Positions 1-10,004 of a DNA stretch of 64,000 bases are shown in pieces. How positions within the stretch are numbered: position 1 is the stretch's first letter; each line of letters opens with the position of its first letter. Source of the stretch: Phytophthora hibernalis (taxonomy: Eukaryota; Oomycota; Peronosporomycetes; Peronosporales; Peronosporaceae). The stretch covers positions 842,388 to 906,387 of the forward strand of contig JAAKBF010000218.1 in the NCBI GenBank assembly GCA_012656075.1. Direction: 5' to 3'. A model generated the notes under the pieces. It was given only the letters and a program-made list of their open reading frames with translations. It did no database searches and was not told the DNA's origin. Made by a program: the position numbers and the translations under genes.

Positions 1-140
1 AGAGGGTACAGGTCATCGGCATCAACAAAGTCCCAAACAAGAACGCCACGTGAGCCGACCATGCGCGGAAAGTAGAGATCCCGCCCCTCGGTGCAAGTTT
101 GGGTCTTCGTGGGTTATGCTGGTAGCGGTGCCACGTGATG

Positions 141-352
141 TATATCAAAGTAGAGAGGTATTTCAAGGACACGGGAGCTTTGGGGAGAGCGGCCACAACG
201 AATAGTGAGCCGACCCCGTACTTCGGGTGGATGGAGCCACGTGGCTCCTCAGCCGCCGTACATCTGCATATATTTTTTCACTATACTATACTAAATCTAA
301 GGAATACTATATATACACACTATTGGCTGTAATACTAACCAATCCTGTTACA
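141..352. repeat. Left LTR of the short element
   Basis: Begins TATATCAAAGTAGAGAGG, ends CTGTTACA, and aligns over its whole length with the right copy. Flanked on the left by the TGATG target duplication. Confidence 0.75.
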
Positions 353-914
353 CTCACCCACCTTCCAATGGCTTTACTCTTCTCCGAGTAGAGGTTCGCT
401 CTGGTCTTGACCGACATGTCCTTGGCCACCGTTGGACCTTGGAGCCTGCACCACTCAAGACCAACACCAATCTCCTTTCCCGGAGAATCTACTCCGCACC
501 TTGCCACAGCAAGGTCCGCAGATGCCGGAAAGCACTGCATTTTGGTCGCTCTCAAGCTGACCACGACGCCGCATCGTCTACGGTTCCCACGCTTTCTCCT
601 TCAGTGCGTGACCCGTGCCCCGCAGGACACATCCGTATTCCTCTCGGGGATTACTGACTGCTTTCTCCAGTCCGCCGCGCGACGGCATACCCGTTTCCGG
701 TGCGGCATCTTCAACAGGAAAGGGTCTTTTCGCCAGGCAGCGTTTCGTTGTGACAGATCTCCCAACCCGGAGGCCTTAACCTAGCCACCTTCCTCGTGTC
801 GCCGCGCAGCTTTTTGGGCAGTCTTCTGGCGTGACTACACACACGCACAGCACACCATCACGTCGCATGTTGGTCCCACAACCCATAGGGGCTCGGGCCA
901 ACAAGTGCTACCAG

Positions 915-1127
915 TATATCATAATAGAGAGGTATTTTGGTGGACTCGGGAGCTTTGGGGAGGGCGGCCACAACGAAGAGTGAGCCGACCCCGCAGTTCG
1001 GGCGGATGGAGCCACGTGGCTCAACAGTCGCCGTGCATCTGCATATATAGTTTCAATATACTATTCTATTTCTAAGTAATACTATATTTGCATACTATTG
1101 GCTATAATACTATTCAATCTTGTTACA
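915..1127. repeat. Right LTR of the short element
   Basis: Begins TATATCATAATAGAGAGG, ends TTGTTACA, and is followed directly by TGATG. It differs from the left copy by scattered substitutions. Confidence 0.75.
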
Positions 1128-2091
1128 TGATGCCGTAGCGAACGATTCTTCGTCGCAGGCACGTCCACAAATTCCATGGATCTGGCCAAACCCCACACGT
1201 AGTTAGGATAGCCTTACATGCCACAGAAGAAGCGATGTATGCATCCTTTGTGTTAAGGCATACACCGCCGAGCTGTTTTTTCCAAGGCCTTCAGACCCCA
1301 ATCCAGCTCTTGATGAAGCAGGATTTCCGGGAAGTCGACACTTCCATGGTCGACGTCTCACGCAGAACAACTTGCATAGCCCTGTCTAATTTCGCGCGAG
1401 TCCCAATTGAGTCGAAATCACGCAAGCAAAGCTGCGGGTCTTTTCGCAGGTGTGTGTGTACGTGTGAAGAAAATACCGCGTGTCGAGCGCCGTGTTCCAG
1501 GTGCCGACTCGGCGAAAACCGATTTGAGGTTGTTCATAAAGCTGGTGTGGCCAAACAGCACTTGGTATAGCTGCTCGTTATTTTTTCGCTTGCCGTCGCT
1601 TGAGACGTTGCGCGATAGCCTTTTCTTCCCAGCAAGCGACCGATCTATCAGCTTGCAGCGCGTTGTGTTTCAAACGTAGAATTTTCAACTGCTCCTCTAA
1701 ATGCGAGACTTGGTCCTTTAACGTCGCCGCTCATTCTAAACTGAGCATTATCACACGTACACGTAAGCGTAATTGGTGACGCAGTGTATCACTACCAGGG
1801 GTCCTTACATTCTTCCGAGAGTGATAGAGTAGAGCGTTCTTCGCGCTGAGCATTCGACGTCTCTCGTCTCGGTCGTCTATTTAAACTCTCCTTCTTCTAG
1901 CTCTGGACACAGCGTCAACCCCCGCTTGTGCTCCCTACTCCACTCGTCTGGAGACTGGCCACTATCGCTGCTTTCCGTACTGTGACTCGACGAAGACGGC
2001 GACAGAACAGAATTTGTCACCGGGGTGACACTCGACGCGTTCGTGTCTCGAGACAGGGGTCGTCCAAGAAGGTCAAGTCTGTGGCGTCCAT

Positions 2092-2944
2092 TTGGATGCT
2101 GGGCCTTTGCTCAATGACTCCGTTGTCATCTGCAAGAAACGCGTGAGCTGCAGAACGAACGACGCAGGTTTAGCGAGGATTTTACTCAAGAGGATACCGG
2201 TATGCGAAAGCGCTCATAAGGTTACCCTAATCAAATGCGGCATCCGTAAAGCTATCGGGGTGCCTTCCAAACGGTTTAATGCCTCTTCGTTTTATACCCC
2301 TCTTTATCCCCCCTGGTCATATTTTATATCGTATAAAACTGGACGCCCTGAAACCGACGTCCAAAACCTTGTTTAATTGTTTAATCTAGTCGGATCGAAG
2401 TGTCCCACAGTATCTAAGATTACTTGATTATTGTATGCCGAACTTATCTGGACAGATCTAGTATGGACGATTTTTCAAAAAACAAGCTCTACATCTATAT
2501 ATTGTAGGAGCATCCTCGTACCCTTTCGTGGGAACCACGTTGGATTCCACTCCCATCGCATCCCATGACACTTCCATTTTCCATGCGCTGCCTCCCTGCG
2601 TATGTGCTGAAGTGTAGACTGCCCCAGCCGTCCAAGATGCTCGATAACAAGGTGCTAATAGCTGCAGATATGGTGACCGTCAAGAGCCGCCGTGCATTCG
2701 CGATGTTTAAAGATCTGCGGCGGCGGGAAAAGGGGAGCTCATGAGGGTCGACACGCCGAATCGTTCGCGTTCGCCACTACCTTACTGTATCGTTACTGCC
2801 GGGGCCTGAAGTGGCTCCGTGGATGTACCTGTAGCACTTTGGGTCTGACGAGAACTTCTTGTATGTGACGGCACTTTGTCGGCATGCGCGTGTATATTTT
2901 GTTATCTGTGCTACGACTAACGATATATACGTACGGGTTCATGC
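2092..2944. other. Intergenic stretch, nothing recognised
   Basis: This lies between the start of the M96-like pseudogene and the Harbinger-type transposase. Only short open frames without recognisable motifs are present. It may contain the promoter remnants of either neighbour and the left end of the Harbinger element, but no inverted terminal repeat could be identified by eye. Confidence 0.4.
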
Positions 2945-3900
2945 AGGAGATCCTTCAGTAGACTCTTAGACCGTTTCTCTCGGTTCTACGAGGTCCCCAA
3001 GTATCGACCTACTGTCGGTCGGTCAAGAAATCTTCAACAGCATCACAATGCTCTTGGTCTGTTGCTGGCTTTATACGTCGGAGTCATGCACCATAAATCT
3101 CTGTGCTCTACGTTTGGCGTTCCTACTTATACGCGGATCCGAGTGCTCACGGACGCTGAGGAAGCGATGCGAGAAAGCACTGGCTGGGATTTTTCCAGCG
3201 CGGATTGTGTGACCTACGTTGAGGCGACAGGCGGCTTTGTGACGACTCACTGCGGTACGAGAGCCGCTCCTCCTCTTCACAAGGGGTTTATTGATGGGAA
3301 GAATTACCGGGTGAGCCACTCACTCTTGCGGTCTTCGCCGTAATATAGACTATTCTAACTTTGACGACTTGTTGACTGTGCTGTTATGTTGGTGTTTCAA
3401 AGGTGCAGAAGCCATCACGCCGTGATGTCCAAAATGCTCACTATAACGGGTGGTTGTACGCAGTTTTGTGACCGGCACACAGTGTTTCAGTGCTGACGGT
3501 ATTATAGTCTGGAGCAAACACATCTGTCCTGGCAGTTGGAACGACTCCGGCAGCAGTCTGGAGTTCCGAGAGCGACTACTGGATCCAGTCCTGAATCCCG
3601 ACCCCAATATGGGGTGATAGCAGACAGCGCTTTCCCGTGCGGCGAGCAGATGATCGGGCGTATTATGACACATTTAAAGAAGGCGCCCTTGACTGACTCG
3701 TGTCATCGGTGTGGGCTGCTGCTCAACGCAAGTCCAGTGCGATCACTTTCATCCGTCAGAGAGTTGAATGGGGTATGGGGTCAATCGAGGAAGGTGTTTC
3801 ATCGACTAGTAGCTAACTACAGGGTGCGAACAGTAGAAGTAAGTCAGATCCGAACGACGTTCGTGTACGGAAGGAAGACAACAGGTAGCTTCATGTATTC
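2945..3900 (+). pseudogene. PIF/Harbinger-type DDE transposase, frameshifted
   Basis: Three reading-frame pieces join into a DDE_Tnp_4-like transposase. The first (about 2945-3340) has a helical N-terminus and a GFIDGKNYRV segment carrying the first catalytic Asp. The second (about 3380-3530) reads DVQNAHYNGWL, then a frame change and WSKHICPGSWND. The third (about 3540-3890) has VIADSAFPC with the second Asp, and RELNGVWGQSRKVFHRL with the likely catalytic Glu, ending in an ANYRVRTV-type tail. The frames are broken at least twice, so it is probably inactive. Its 3' end meets the 3' end of the SANT-like gene on the other strand. Harbinger elements usually carry a transposase plus a Myb/SANT protein, so the two likely belong to one element. 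Confidence 0.8.
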
Positions 3901-4277
3901 ATCATACAAAATGTATTTCAGCGGAATCGGCCTACTGCTTCTGCAGATTGGACAACACCATCATCATTTGTTCATGGCGTTGTCTTCCTTCCGCGCGATC
4001 AAGCTCCATCCTTTCCTCGTAGCGCCGGTTATTTTCCTCGCGGTCCAGATCAAGGTTGGCTTCACGAGCAGCATCTACACGATGCTGTTCCTCTCTCTGG
4101 CAGCTTTTACTTCATCATGTCCGCGCTTTACGGCTGCTTCGATCTCTTCCCGGCGAATCTGCTCTGTCTCAACTCGTTCTCCTCTCGGCTTCAAGTCTCT
4201 CTTCGCGCTCATCTCTACGGCGGCGCTCTTCATTTTATTTTCAGCTTTCCGGTCCATATCCTTCTGGAAAATCAGTA

Positions 4278-5331
4278 AGGTAAAGGTAAAATGCCAGATC
4301 TGGTACGGTGCCAATTCGTGGCACGGTGCGCTTTTTCCACCAATTAAAACCTAAAAAACGCGTTCTCACAGGCCATTGGCTAGTCTATTTTCGGATCAGT
4401 TGGGGCACGGTTCGCAGGGTGTTTATCAGTTTTGAAAGGTCATATTAAATTATACAGTCAATAAGCCTCTGTGGCCTCCACGCATTTACGGGCTCCACGC
4501 GTTCGAGATGGAGGAGACCACGTACACCAACTGGCGCGTGTAGCTGCCGGCGAGAAAAAGGCTGCGATTGCGCGGACGTCGCCTCTGCCACTGTGGACAC
4601 TGTTTCGGTAGGTCAAGAGGGCACACGATGGTGGTCAACTGGGGCTCAGGCGACCCGGCCCTAAGATTCTGGTTCCTACCGAACTAGAATATGACCTGGC
4701 GGAGTGGGTAACCGCAATGCAGCGTTGCGGGGTGCCAGTTGGGCGCAAGGAGATAATCTTCGTGAAGTGGCTCCAGTTTTTTGGGGGAAGATCACCGAAC
4801 TGAAGAAGCCGGTGATGTTATTCGTGGAAAACAGCTCCACGCACATTGGCCCACGTAAGCAAATGGCTACACCAACCCTGTTCAAAACGATATTCTAACC
4901 CATATCATTTTTACCGGGTTTATGTCATTATAGAGGCAACTGAGACGTGTGTCGAGTGCGGAATCGTGCTGGTGACATTGCCGGCTAATGCGACCCACCT
5001 CTTCCAACCCTTGGACGTTGCACTGTTCAAACATTGCAAGGACTGTGTACAAGAGCTTATGATTGAGCGGCTGTGCGCTGTCAACGACCCCGTGCTCAGG
5101 AAGCCCAAGGCAATTGAAATCGCCTGTACGGCGTACCGTCGAGCCCTCGCAAACAAGCCAGCGAGCTCCGTCAATGGTTTCCGGGAGTGTGTCCACAAAA
5201 ATATCACTGGATAGATCTATTCTTCTTCTTGGTATCTATCAGTTTGCGTACGAAGAATTTTGCTTATAACGGTAAATTGTGCGACAATTTCGGAGCAGCT
5301 TTGAAGCCGTGCCATAATTGGCATTTTACCT
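4278..5331 (+). mobile_element. Pogo/Tigger-like DNA transposon, internally deleted
   Basis: The ends are inverted: AGGTAA then AGGTAAAATGCC on the left (4278 on) and GGCATTTTACCT on the right (ending 5331). Each end is followed inward by a TGGYACGG-like block. A TA dinucleotide flanks both ends (4276-4277 and 5332-5333), as expected for the Tc1/mariner/pogo superfamily. Removing the element restores the coiled-coil reading of the surrounding SANT-like gene, which fixes both boundaries. Inside is a damaged plus-strand transposase. The element is therefore younger than the Harbinger copy it entered. Confidence 0.8.
4500..5214 (+). pseudogene. Pogo-type transposase remnant (CENP-B DBD plus DDE_1 fragment)
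   Basis: The 5' part (about 4620-4780) reads RRPGPKILVPTELEYDLAEW, then VTAMQRCGVPVGRKEIIF, resembling the second helix-turn-helix of CENP-B/Tigger DNA-binding domains. After a frame change, 4793-4850 reads VMLFVENSSTHIGP, where family members normally have an Asp-Asn pair, so the catalytic Asp position is Glu here. The last part (4960-5214) has LVTLPANATHLFQPLDVALF, typical of DDE_1 transposases. The segment carrying the first catalytic Asp is missing, so it cannot be active. Confidence 0.75.
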
Positions 5332-6942
5332 TAGCATGCCTATTAATTTACTACTTGCACTTGATTGCTTTTGTTCCGCATCGTCGATTTCCTCTTGGAT
5401 TTCATCGAGGCGCTGTTTTGCGCGGATACGCTTTGCCTTTGGATACGAGGCGTTGGTTGTGGACCCTTGGGCATTCGGGATTGACGGAGACCTCTTTTCG
5501 TTCTCGTTGAGGGTGTTCTGAGCCATGGCCTTCATGTTGTCGCGAAAAACGCGCAAGTCCTGACCGCCAAGGCGATTGCTGGCAATGTTCAAGGTTTGGT
5601 TTTCGTCCGTCTCACGCGCGTCGGAGGCTGCACGTCGTGGATCGCGGCGTAGTGTAGGGCCGTCAGGAGCGGCCACAGTAGGTATTGTCTCGCGGCGAGA
5701 TATCCTAGGCCAGCCAGCACTACGCGTAGGTGGCCTCGCTGATGGTGGGGCTGCAGCTGGAGCGGCATTCGGCTGGACAGGTTCTCGACGCTGTGTACTG
5801 CGACAAATCGGGGATCTTCCCGCTTGACCTCGCGCAGACTGTGAAGGAGAGGGAGCGGCGTCTTCGATGGTGATAGTCGCCGAGCTGACTGTGACATTGG
5901 AGTTTCATCCTGTTGTGTTCTGCCCGCAAACTGCCCGCCTCTTCTTGGGAATCATTTGTCGCATCTCCGTTGGCAGTTCCGTCCTCGCTGGAGAAATCGT
6001 CTTCGGAAAGGTTGAAGTCTGGGGCGAGATTAACATCAATAGCTCCGGTTCGCGTTAAAATCACTCCAGCTACCTGGGTGATTGGTGTCGAGGTGTCGAG
6101 CGTTGAGCGTACTGGCTAAAAGCATCTCTATCCAGCACGGATTGGGAAGGCTTGTTGTCGCCACCTTCTTCACCCGGCAGCTCGCTCAGAGAACCCCTTC
6201 CGGTATCTGAGCCTTCGCCGCCAATATTGTCGCGAGTCTCTGGGGAGGGGATCCTACATCATGGTCGCGCGCGTGACTGACTAGCTCCGACGCCAACACG
6301 ACGCGTTTCGCAGGTGTGTCGGGGTTTGTTACTCCCTCGACTTCGTCCTCCAATTCGGCGTCGCCCTCGCCCTGGTCAAGGCCGTCGTGCGACGTGTGCA
6401 CTCCGCCTTCAGCCTCTATTTTTATATGTATCTCTTTCGCCCAAAGAACAGGTTTCAGGCCGACCGCTTCCAGTCGGTTCGGGTTTGGTGTACAGGCCCT
6501 TGAATTTCCGGCGTAGCGATTCAAAATCACACTCAGGCGATGACCTTCGGTTGGCGTTGTACTGGACGGCCACTTGCTTCCACATGTTGCGACCAAGAGA
6601 GAATAGTCGCCGTCACTTGACACAACAGCATATGATCCGGGACCGAGTAATTGTTGTAGCCCTGTCGTTTGCCATACTGTTAGTGTTCGTGTAGATGGTA
6701 TCAGTAAGATTTGCGCGTGACGGGCCTGTAAGTACACAAGGTGCGAAGGTTAACGTACCTCTGTCATGTATTGTAGGTCTTTCTTGTTGGAAGGGGATAG
6801 TTCTTTGCTGGAAGATCGGTTTGTGAGGGAAGATCGACGCACAAGAATTTGTAAAAACTCATGTTATCGGTGCAAACATCTTATTTTAATTAAGTAAAAA
6901 TATAAAACCTCGACTCGGGCTGACATCCCTTACCCATACACA

Positions 6943-8262
6943 CTAAGCTCCGCTGGCAGCTTGGCACTTGATGTCTGGGAGGTGCTGAATCGCGCGATGC
7001 TGGCAACCACTCCAGCCACATAGGCAACCAAACCAAAGCGTGTTTCCGTACGATACTGTGACTTGCTCGCCTTCCGTGACGTCGTGAACGGTAACTGCCA
7101 CGACCGTGAGGTGGTTTCCCACCTGTACCTCATGGAATCTCGTCGTAGGATTACACACATGGTTCATAAGCCTCAACGTCCCACCCGACTCTTTGGCGTC
7201 GATACCCGTGTGCTTGTTCCCAGTAGTACGAGTCTTGGGATGCATTCGGTAGCCGTCATTCACCTGCACGGTGGGCCGAACAGCTCAATCCGACCCAGGT
7301 ACTCTCCAATTACTTCGCCTGCAAGAATGAAGGCCTTATCAACCAAACCACGCATACCGGAGTGTGAACTGATCGCGATCCCGAGAGACGGACTCTCACT
7401 TAGTGTATTTCTGCACACGCCTGCGAACGCACAATTCCGTTCATTGCAGAAGCGACACACCTTGGCATGAACGCAGGAAACTGCATTGCACCGATTTTCG
7501 GACGCACAGCCTGCACCCTCACGAATGCCCATACTCACGTACGTGAACCTCCAATGGCGGGGTTGAACGGCTCCCGCAACAAACGCATTTTGGCCACTTA
7601 GTAGGGGCTAATTGTTCTCGATCCACAACTTTAGCAGGGCCATGATCTTGGGGGCTCGGAGAGTCCGGGGTACGGGAAGCAGAAGATGCCGTACGGATCC
7701 ATGATATCTGACGGACGGTATCATGGTCATAGCCATCCGATTCGATAGCTTCCTCGAACCACCGTGGAACTTCACCCGGGGTGTACGTGGCGTGTCGAAC
7801 AAACGCATGGGCTTTTCGTATCGGACTGGGCGACCATGGGGCCACTGTCGATACCGGCAATGGATGCGCCGTACACGGGTCAGGCCGAGGGTGGTCCACG
7901 GTGACTCCGTCACGGTTGATTGCGAGGACGGAGAAGGTGGACACGGCGGACCACCTCGGGCAGGAGACCAGATCTCCAGAATGGACGGGTCTGTGCCGTC
8001 ACTAGACTATGACAGCAACTCAGGATGATCGCTGGCCGGAGCACGCGAGTCTGGGGTCTATCCGACCGGCTGCAGCAACGACGACGACAGCTCGAAACGG
8101 GTCAGCGACCCCACCTCCATGGTCCCCGCTTCGACAATGAGCGGGTGTCTGACCATGGGTCCGGATCGGAGGTGCACGCAAGACCCATCGACCACCGAGA
8201 CGGTTTTGGGGCGCTTCGTCCTCGGGCCCACTGCTGCTGATCCCACGGATCTCTTGATCAAG
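6943..8262 (-). pseudogene. SET-domain methyltransferase-like gene, frameshifted
   Basis: The C-terminal half on the minus strand is a SET domain. It reads GLVDKAFILAGEVIGEYLGRIELFG (7350-7270), then after a one-base frame change GNKHTGIDAKESGG, RLMNHVCNPTTRFHEV and EGEQVTVSYGNTLWFGCLCGW (7200-6990). These match the SET pattern of G-x-G/EYxG, RxxNHxCxPN and GEExTxxYG, plus a post-SET Cys cluster. A Cys-rich segment before it (7510-7400) looks like a pre-SET zinc cluster. Further upstream (to about 8262) only a basic, low-similarity N-terminal region is seen, broken by frame changes. SET proteins methylate lysines, usually on histones. Because it sits among transposons it could be element-borne. 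Confidence 0.7.
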
Positions 8263-8812
8263 TAGCTTGGGGTCGAAAAGGATGCTAGATAGCATCAAAG
8301 TAGATAAAAACATAAATACATACAACGAGTGGTTAGTAGGCATTCGATTTTGTTTCATGAGAAAATGATGTACGCAGACGACGGCGGCTCTCGTTGCTCG
8401 CCGACACGAACGCGAGATACGCTTGTCGTGACGACTCAAGTCGACATTTGGCCTGCTGAGACCAAAGTGATACCTGCATACAATACAGCGATACGAAGTG
8501 TTCACGACGAGACAGACACGGAAACGGAGTGTGTTACGGGCGTCGGGCGCCAGGAAGTCGGCGTCTTGATGCTTAATGTTGACGGCGTGGTGGCCTTCGC
8601 TGCAGAGTAGAACTCAAGACTAATTAATCGACTTTGTGCAGCTCATGGACCCCTCCCTCCCCTCGGACCCTATCTGTCCGCGAAGAGACTGGTTCGCCGG
8701 CTTCAGGGGCGATGAGAATCTTAGAATGAGGGTCATGGACCTCGCGCGCGCGAAACTCGAGTGCTGCTTTTGAAGATCATCGAGCTTCAATTCAAATAAA
8801 AAATGGCACTTG
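8263..8812. other. Intergenic stretch, nothing recognised
   Basis: Between the SET-domain remnant and the Ulp1-like end of the Mutator-like element. Short frames on both strands show no family motif. Confidence 0.35.
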
Positions 8813-10004
8813 CTACCGCACCCAGCTGAGAAGCATTTGACGAGGCATCGGTGCCCAACTGGGCACTACAACAACCAAATGAAACCGACACGCGCCCATA
8901 TTCGCACGAGGGACACCCAAATGAAGATACCCAGTCTTAGCGTGTATACGTATAGCTGGATCCTTTGAAGGGGTGGGGTTGGAATTTCTGGCTCTCAAGG
9001 CGAAGTCGGAGCCACTACATGTGTACAGCATATCATTAGGTTCACTATATGTACTTGAGTACATCGCAATCGAGCACGACGTCAGTTTGTACAGACAAGT
9101 ACGTAAGTAGAACGAAATGTATTGAAAGTTAGACATGGCACTCTGTCTGGTCAAACCTACATGCACATAAGTAGGTAGCGGTATCGCATGTCCAAGTGTC
9201 CTAGCGGTCCCGCACCGCAAAAATCTCGAAAGCGAGTAAGACGTAGATGCCACAATTGTAGCTGTCGGTCTGGACGCCGAGTCCCGACCCGAAATTTCGA
9301 ATGCGGAATGCTTTTGCGCTCGACTGGGTAGCAAAGTTATCATCTTCTTGGCTACAGTACGGACCCCGACCAGGTACGACGAAGAACTCGAATCATAGAC
9401 GTACACGTATCCACCCTTAAGGTCCATGGAGATCGAGCACCAATGATTTCCGTTGCAATTCACTGGAATACGGACGTTCTCATTCGTAAAACCAGAAAGA
9501 ATGTTTCGGACGTTTTCATTTGAGGCGCTCATGTTTCCGTCCACGACAACACCCAGGGTAGAGGAGTCAACGATTGCAATACTGGGTTTGGCAGAAAATA
9601 ATGTCGCCAATATATTGTGCATCACCTCGTCGGTTATCAGGTCTTTTCCTGCCAAAGCCAAAACATTTACCTGCATTGCATTTACAATTGATTAGTATAC
9701 CTCCAAATACATTCATTAGTGATACATACCTTTGATGTCAGAATCGGGATCTCCTTCAGTTTTCCGACAGCTCTGGGTCCGATTCAACGGAATAGCTGTC
9801 GTTGCCGTGGCGCGAAAGGTCTATCCCATCAATCCATTTCAGCACGCCGTTGATTTTCTTAAATGCCGCAGCTGCAACATGCCCCTTCTTCATCACCTTG
9901 ATGGTTGAGTTGGCGAACACTCCGACACCGACAATTTCTAGTGCAATATCTAGTTCTCGAACCCCGCATGTTTTCGCTGACAGGCCGCCACTTTGGCACC
10001 GCAC
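8813..10004 (-). pseudogene. Ulp1/C48-like cysteine protease domain linked to the Mutator-like element
   Basis: Residues of a SUMO-protease fold are visible on the minus strand. NGNHWCSISMDL carries the His (about 9450), YVYVYDSSSSS the Asp (about 9390), and after a frame change VQTDSYNCGIYVLL the Gln and catalytic Cys (about 9270-9230). The open frame then runs on into sequence without domain similarity, consistent with the frame change. It lies directly downstream of the SWIM finger of the Mutator-like transposase, on the same strand. Mutator-like elements that carry Ulp1 domains are known in plants (Kaonashi type). The catalytic residues are kept but in two frames. Confidence 0.7.

Larger units (their letters stand above)
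141..1127. mobile_element. Short non-autonomous LTR element (TRIM-like)
   Basis: Two similar direct repeats of about 212 bp lie at 141-352 and 915-1127, both ending TTGTTACA or CTGTTACA. The 5 bases TGATG occur immediately before (136-140) and immediately after (1128-1132) the pair, which is a target-site duplication. Only about 560 bp separates the repeats. It holds no recognisable gag or pol, so the element could only move with proteins supplied by another copy. It interrupts the M96-like pseudogene. The repeats have diverged visibly, so the insertion is not recent. The first base lacks the usual TG start, which is slightly unusual. Confidence 0.75.
1..2091 (-). pseudogene. Decayed bZIP/M96-like gene, interrupted by an LTR element
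   Basis: This is a broken paralogue of the bZIP/START-like gene at 12.7-14.3 kb. Reading the minus strand from an ATG at 2091 gives an acidic start (MDATDLTFLDDP), then a Ser-rich stretch. A coiled-coil section follows around 1750-1580, where WEEKAIAQR is shared exactly with the paralogue. The C-terminal part at 1-50 contains VLVWDFVDADD, matching VLVWDYVDDDD in the paralogue. Several stops and frame changes lie between these blocks, and the 987-bp element at 141-1127 sits inside the START-like part. The gene continues past the left edge of the window. The family call rests on comparison with the nearby copy; loss of function is clear from the insertion. Confidence 0.75.
3945..6740 (-). pseudogene. 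SANT/Myb-like protein gene (Harbinger partner), split by a pogo element
   Basis: Reading from about 6700 down, the N-terminal region contains GYNNYSVPDHMLL, then MWKQVAVQYNANR and ESLRRKFKGLY, a SANT/Myb-like three-helix pattern common in oomycete transposon-linked proteins. An acidic, Ser-rich middle follows (6.4-5.7 kb), broken by frame changes. A Lys/Glu-rich coiled coil (5676-5334) is interrupted exactly at 5332-4277 by the pogo-like insertion. The coiled coil resumes at 4275 with QKDMDRKAENKMK and ends near 3948 in a Met-rich tail (EQMMMVLSNLQKQ). The gene converges on the Harbinger transposase. The protein probably bound DNA as the second component of that element, but this copy is broken. 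Confidence 0.65.

Noticed and set aside
407..784. 125-codon ORF inside the short LTR element
   Set aside because: No gag or pol motif, and the element is too short to be autonomous; most likely chance.
3062..3343. Possible secreted effector ORF
   Set aside because: Its text aligns with the N-terminal part of the Harbinger transposase instead, and it has no signal peptide or RXLR motif.
3985..4354. C-terminal extension of the Harbinger transposase frame
   Set aside because: The transposase similarity ends near 3890; beyond that the frame is the complement of the SANT-like coiled coil.
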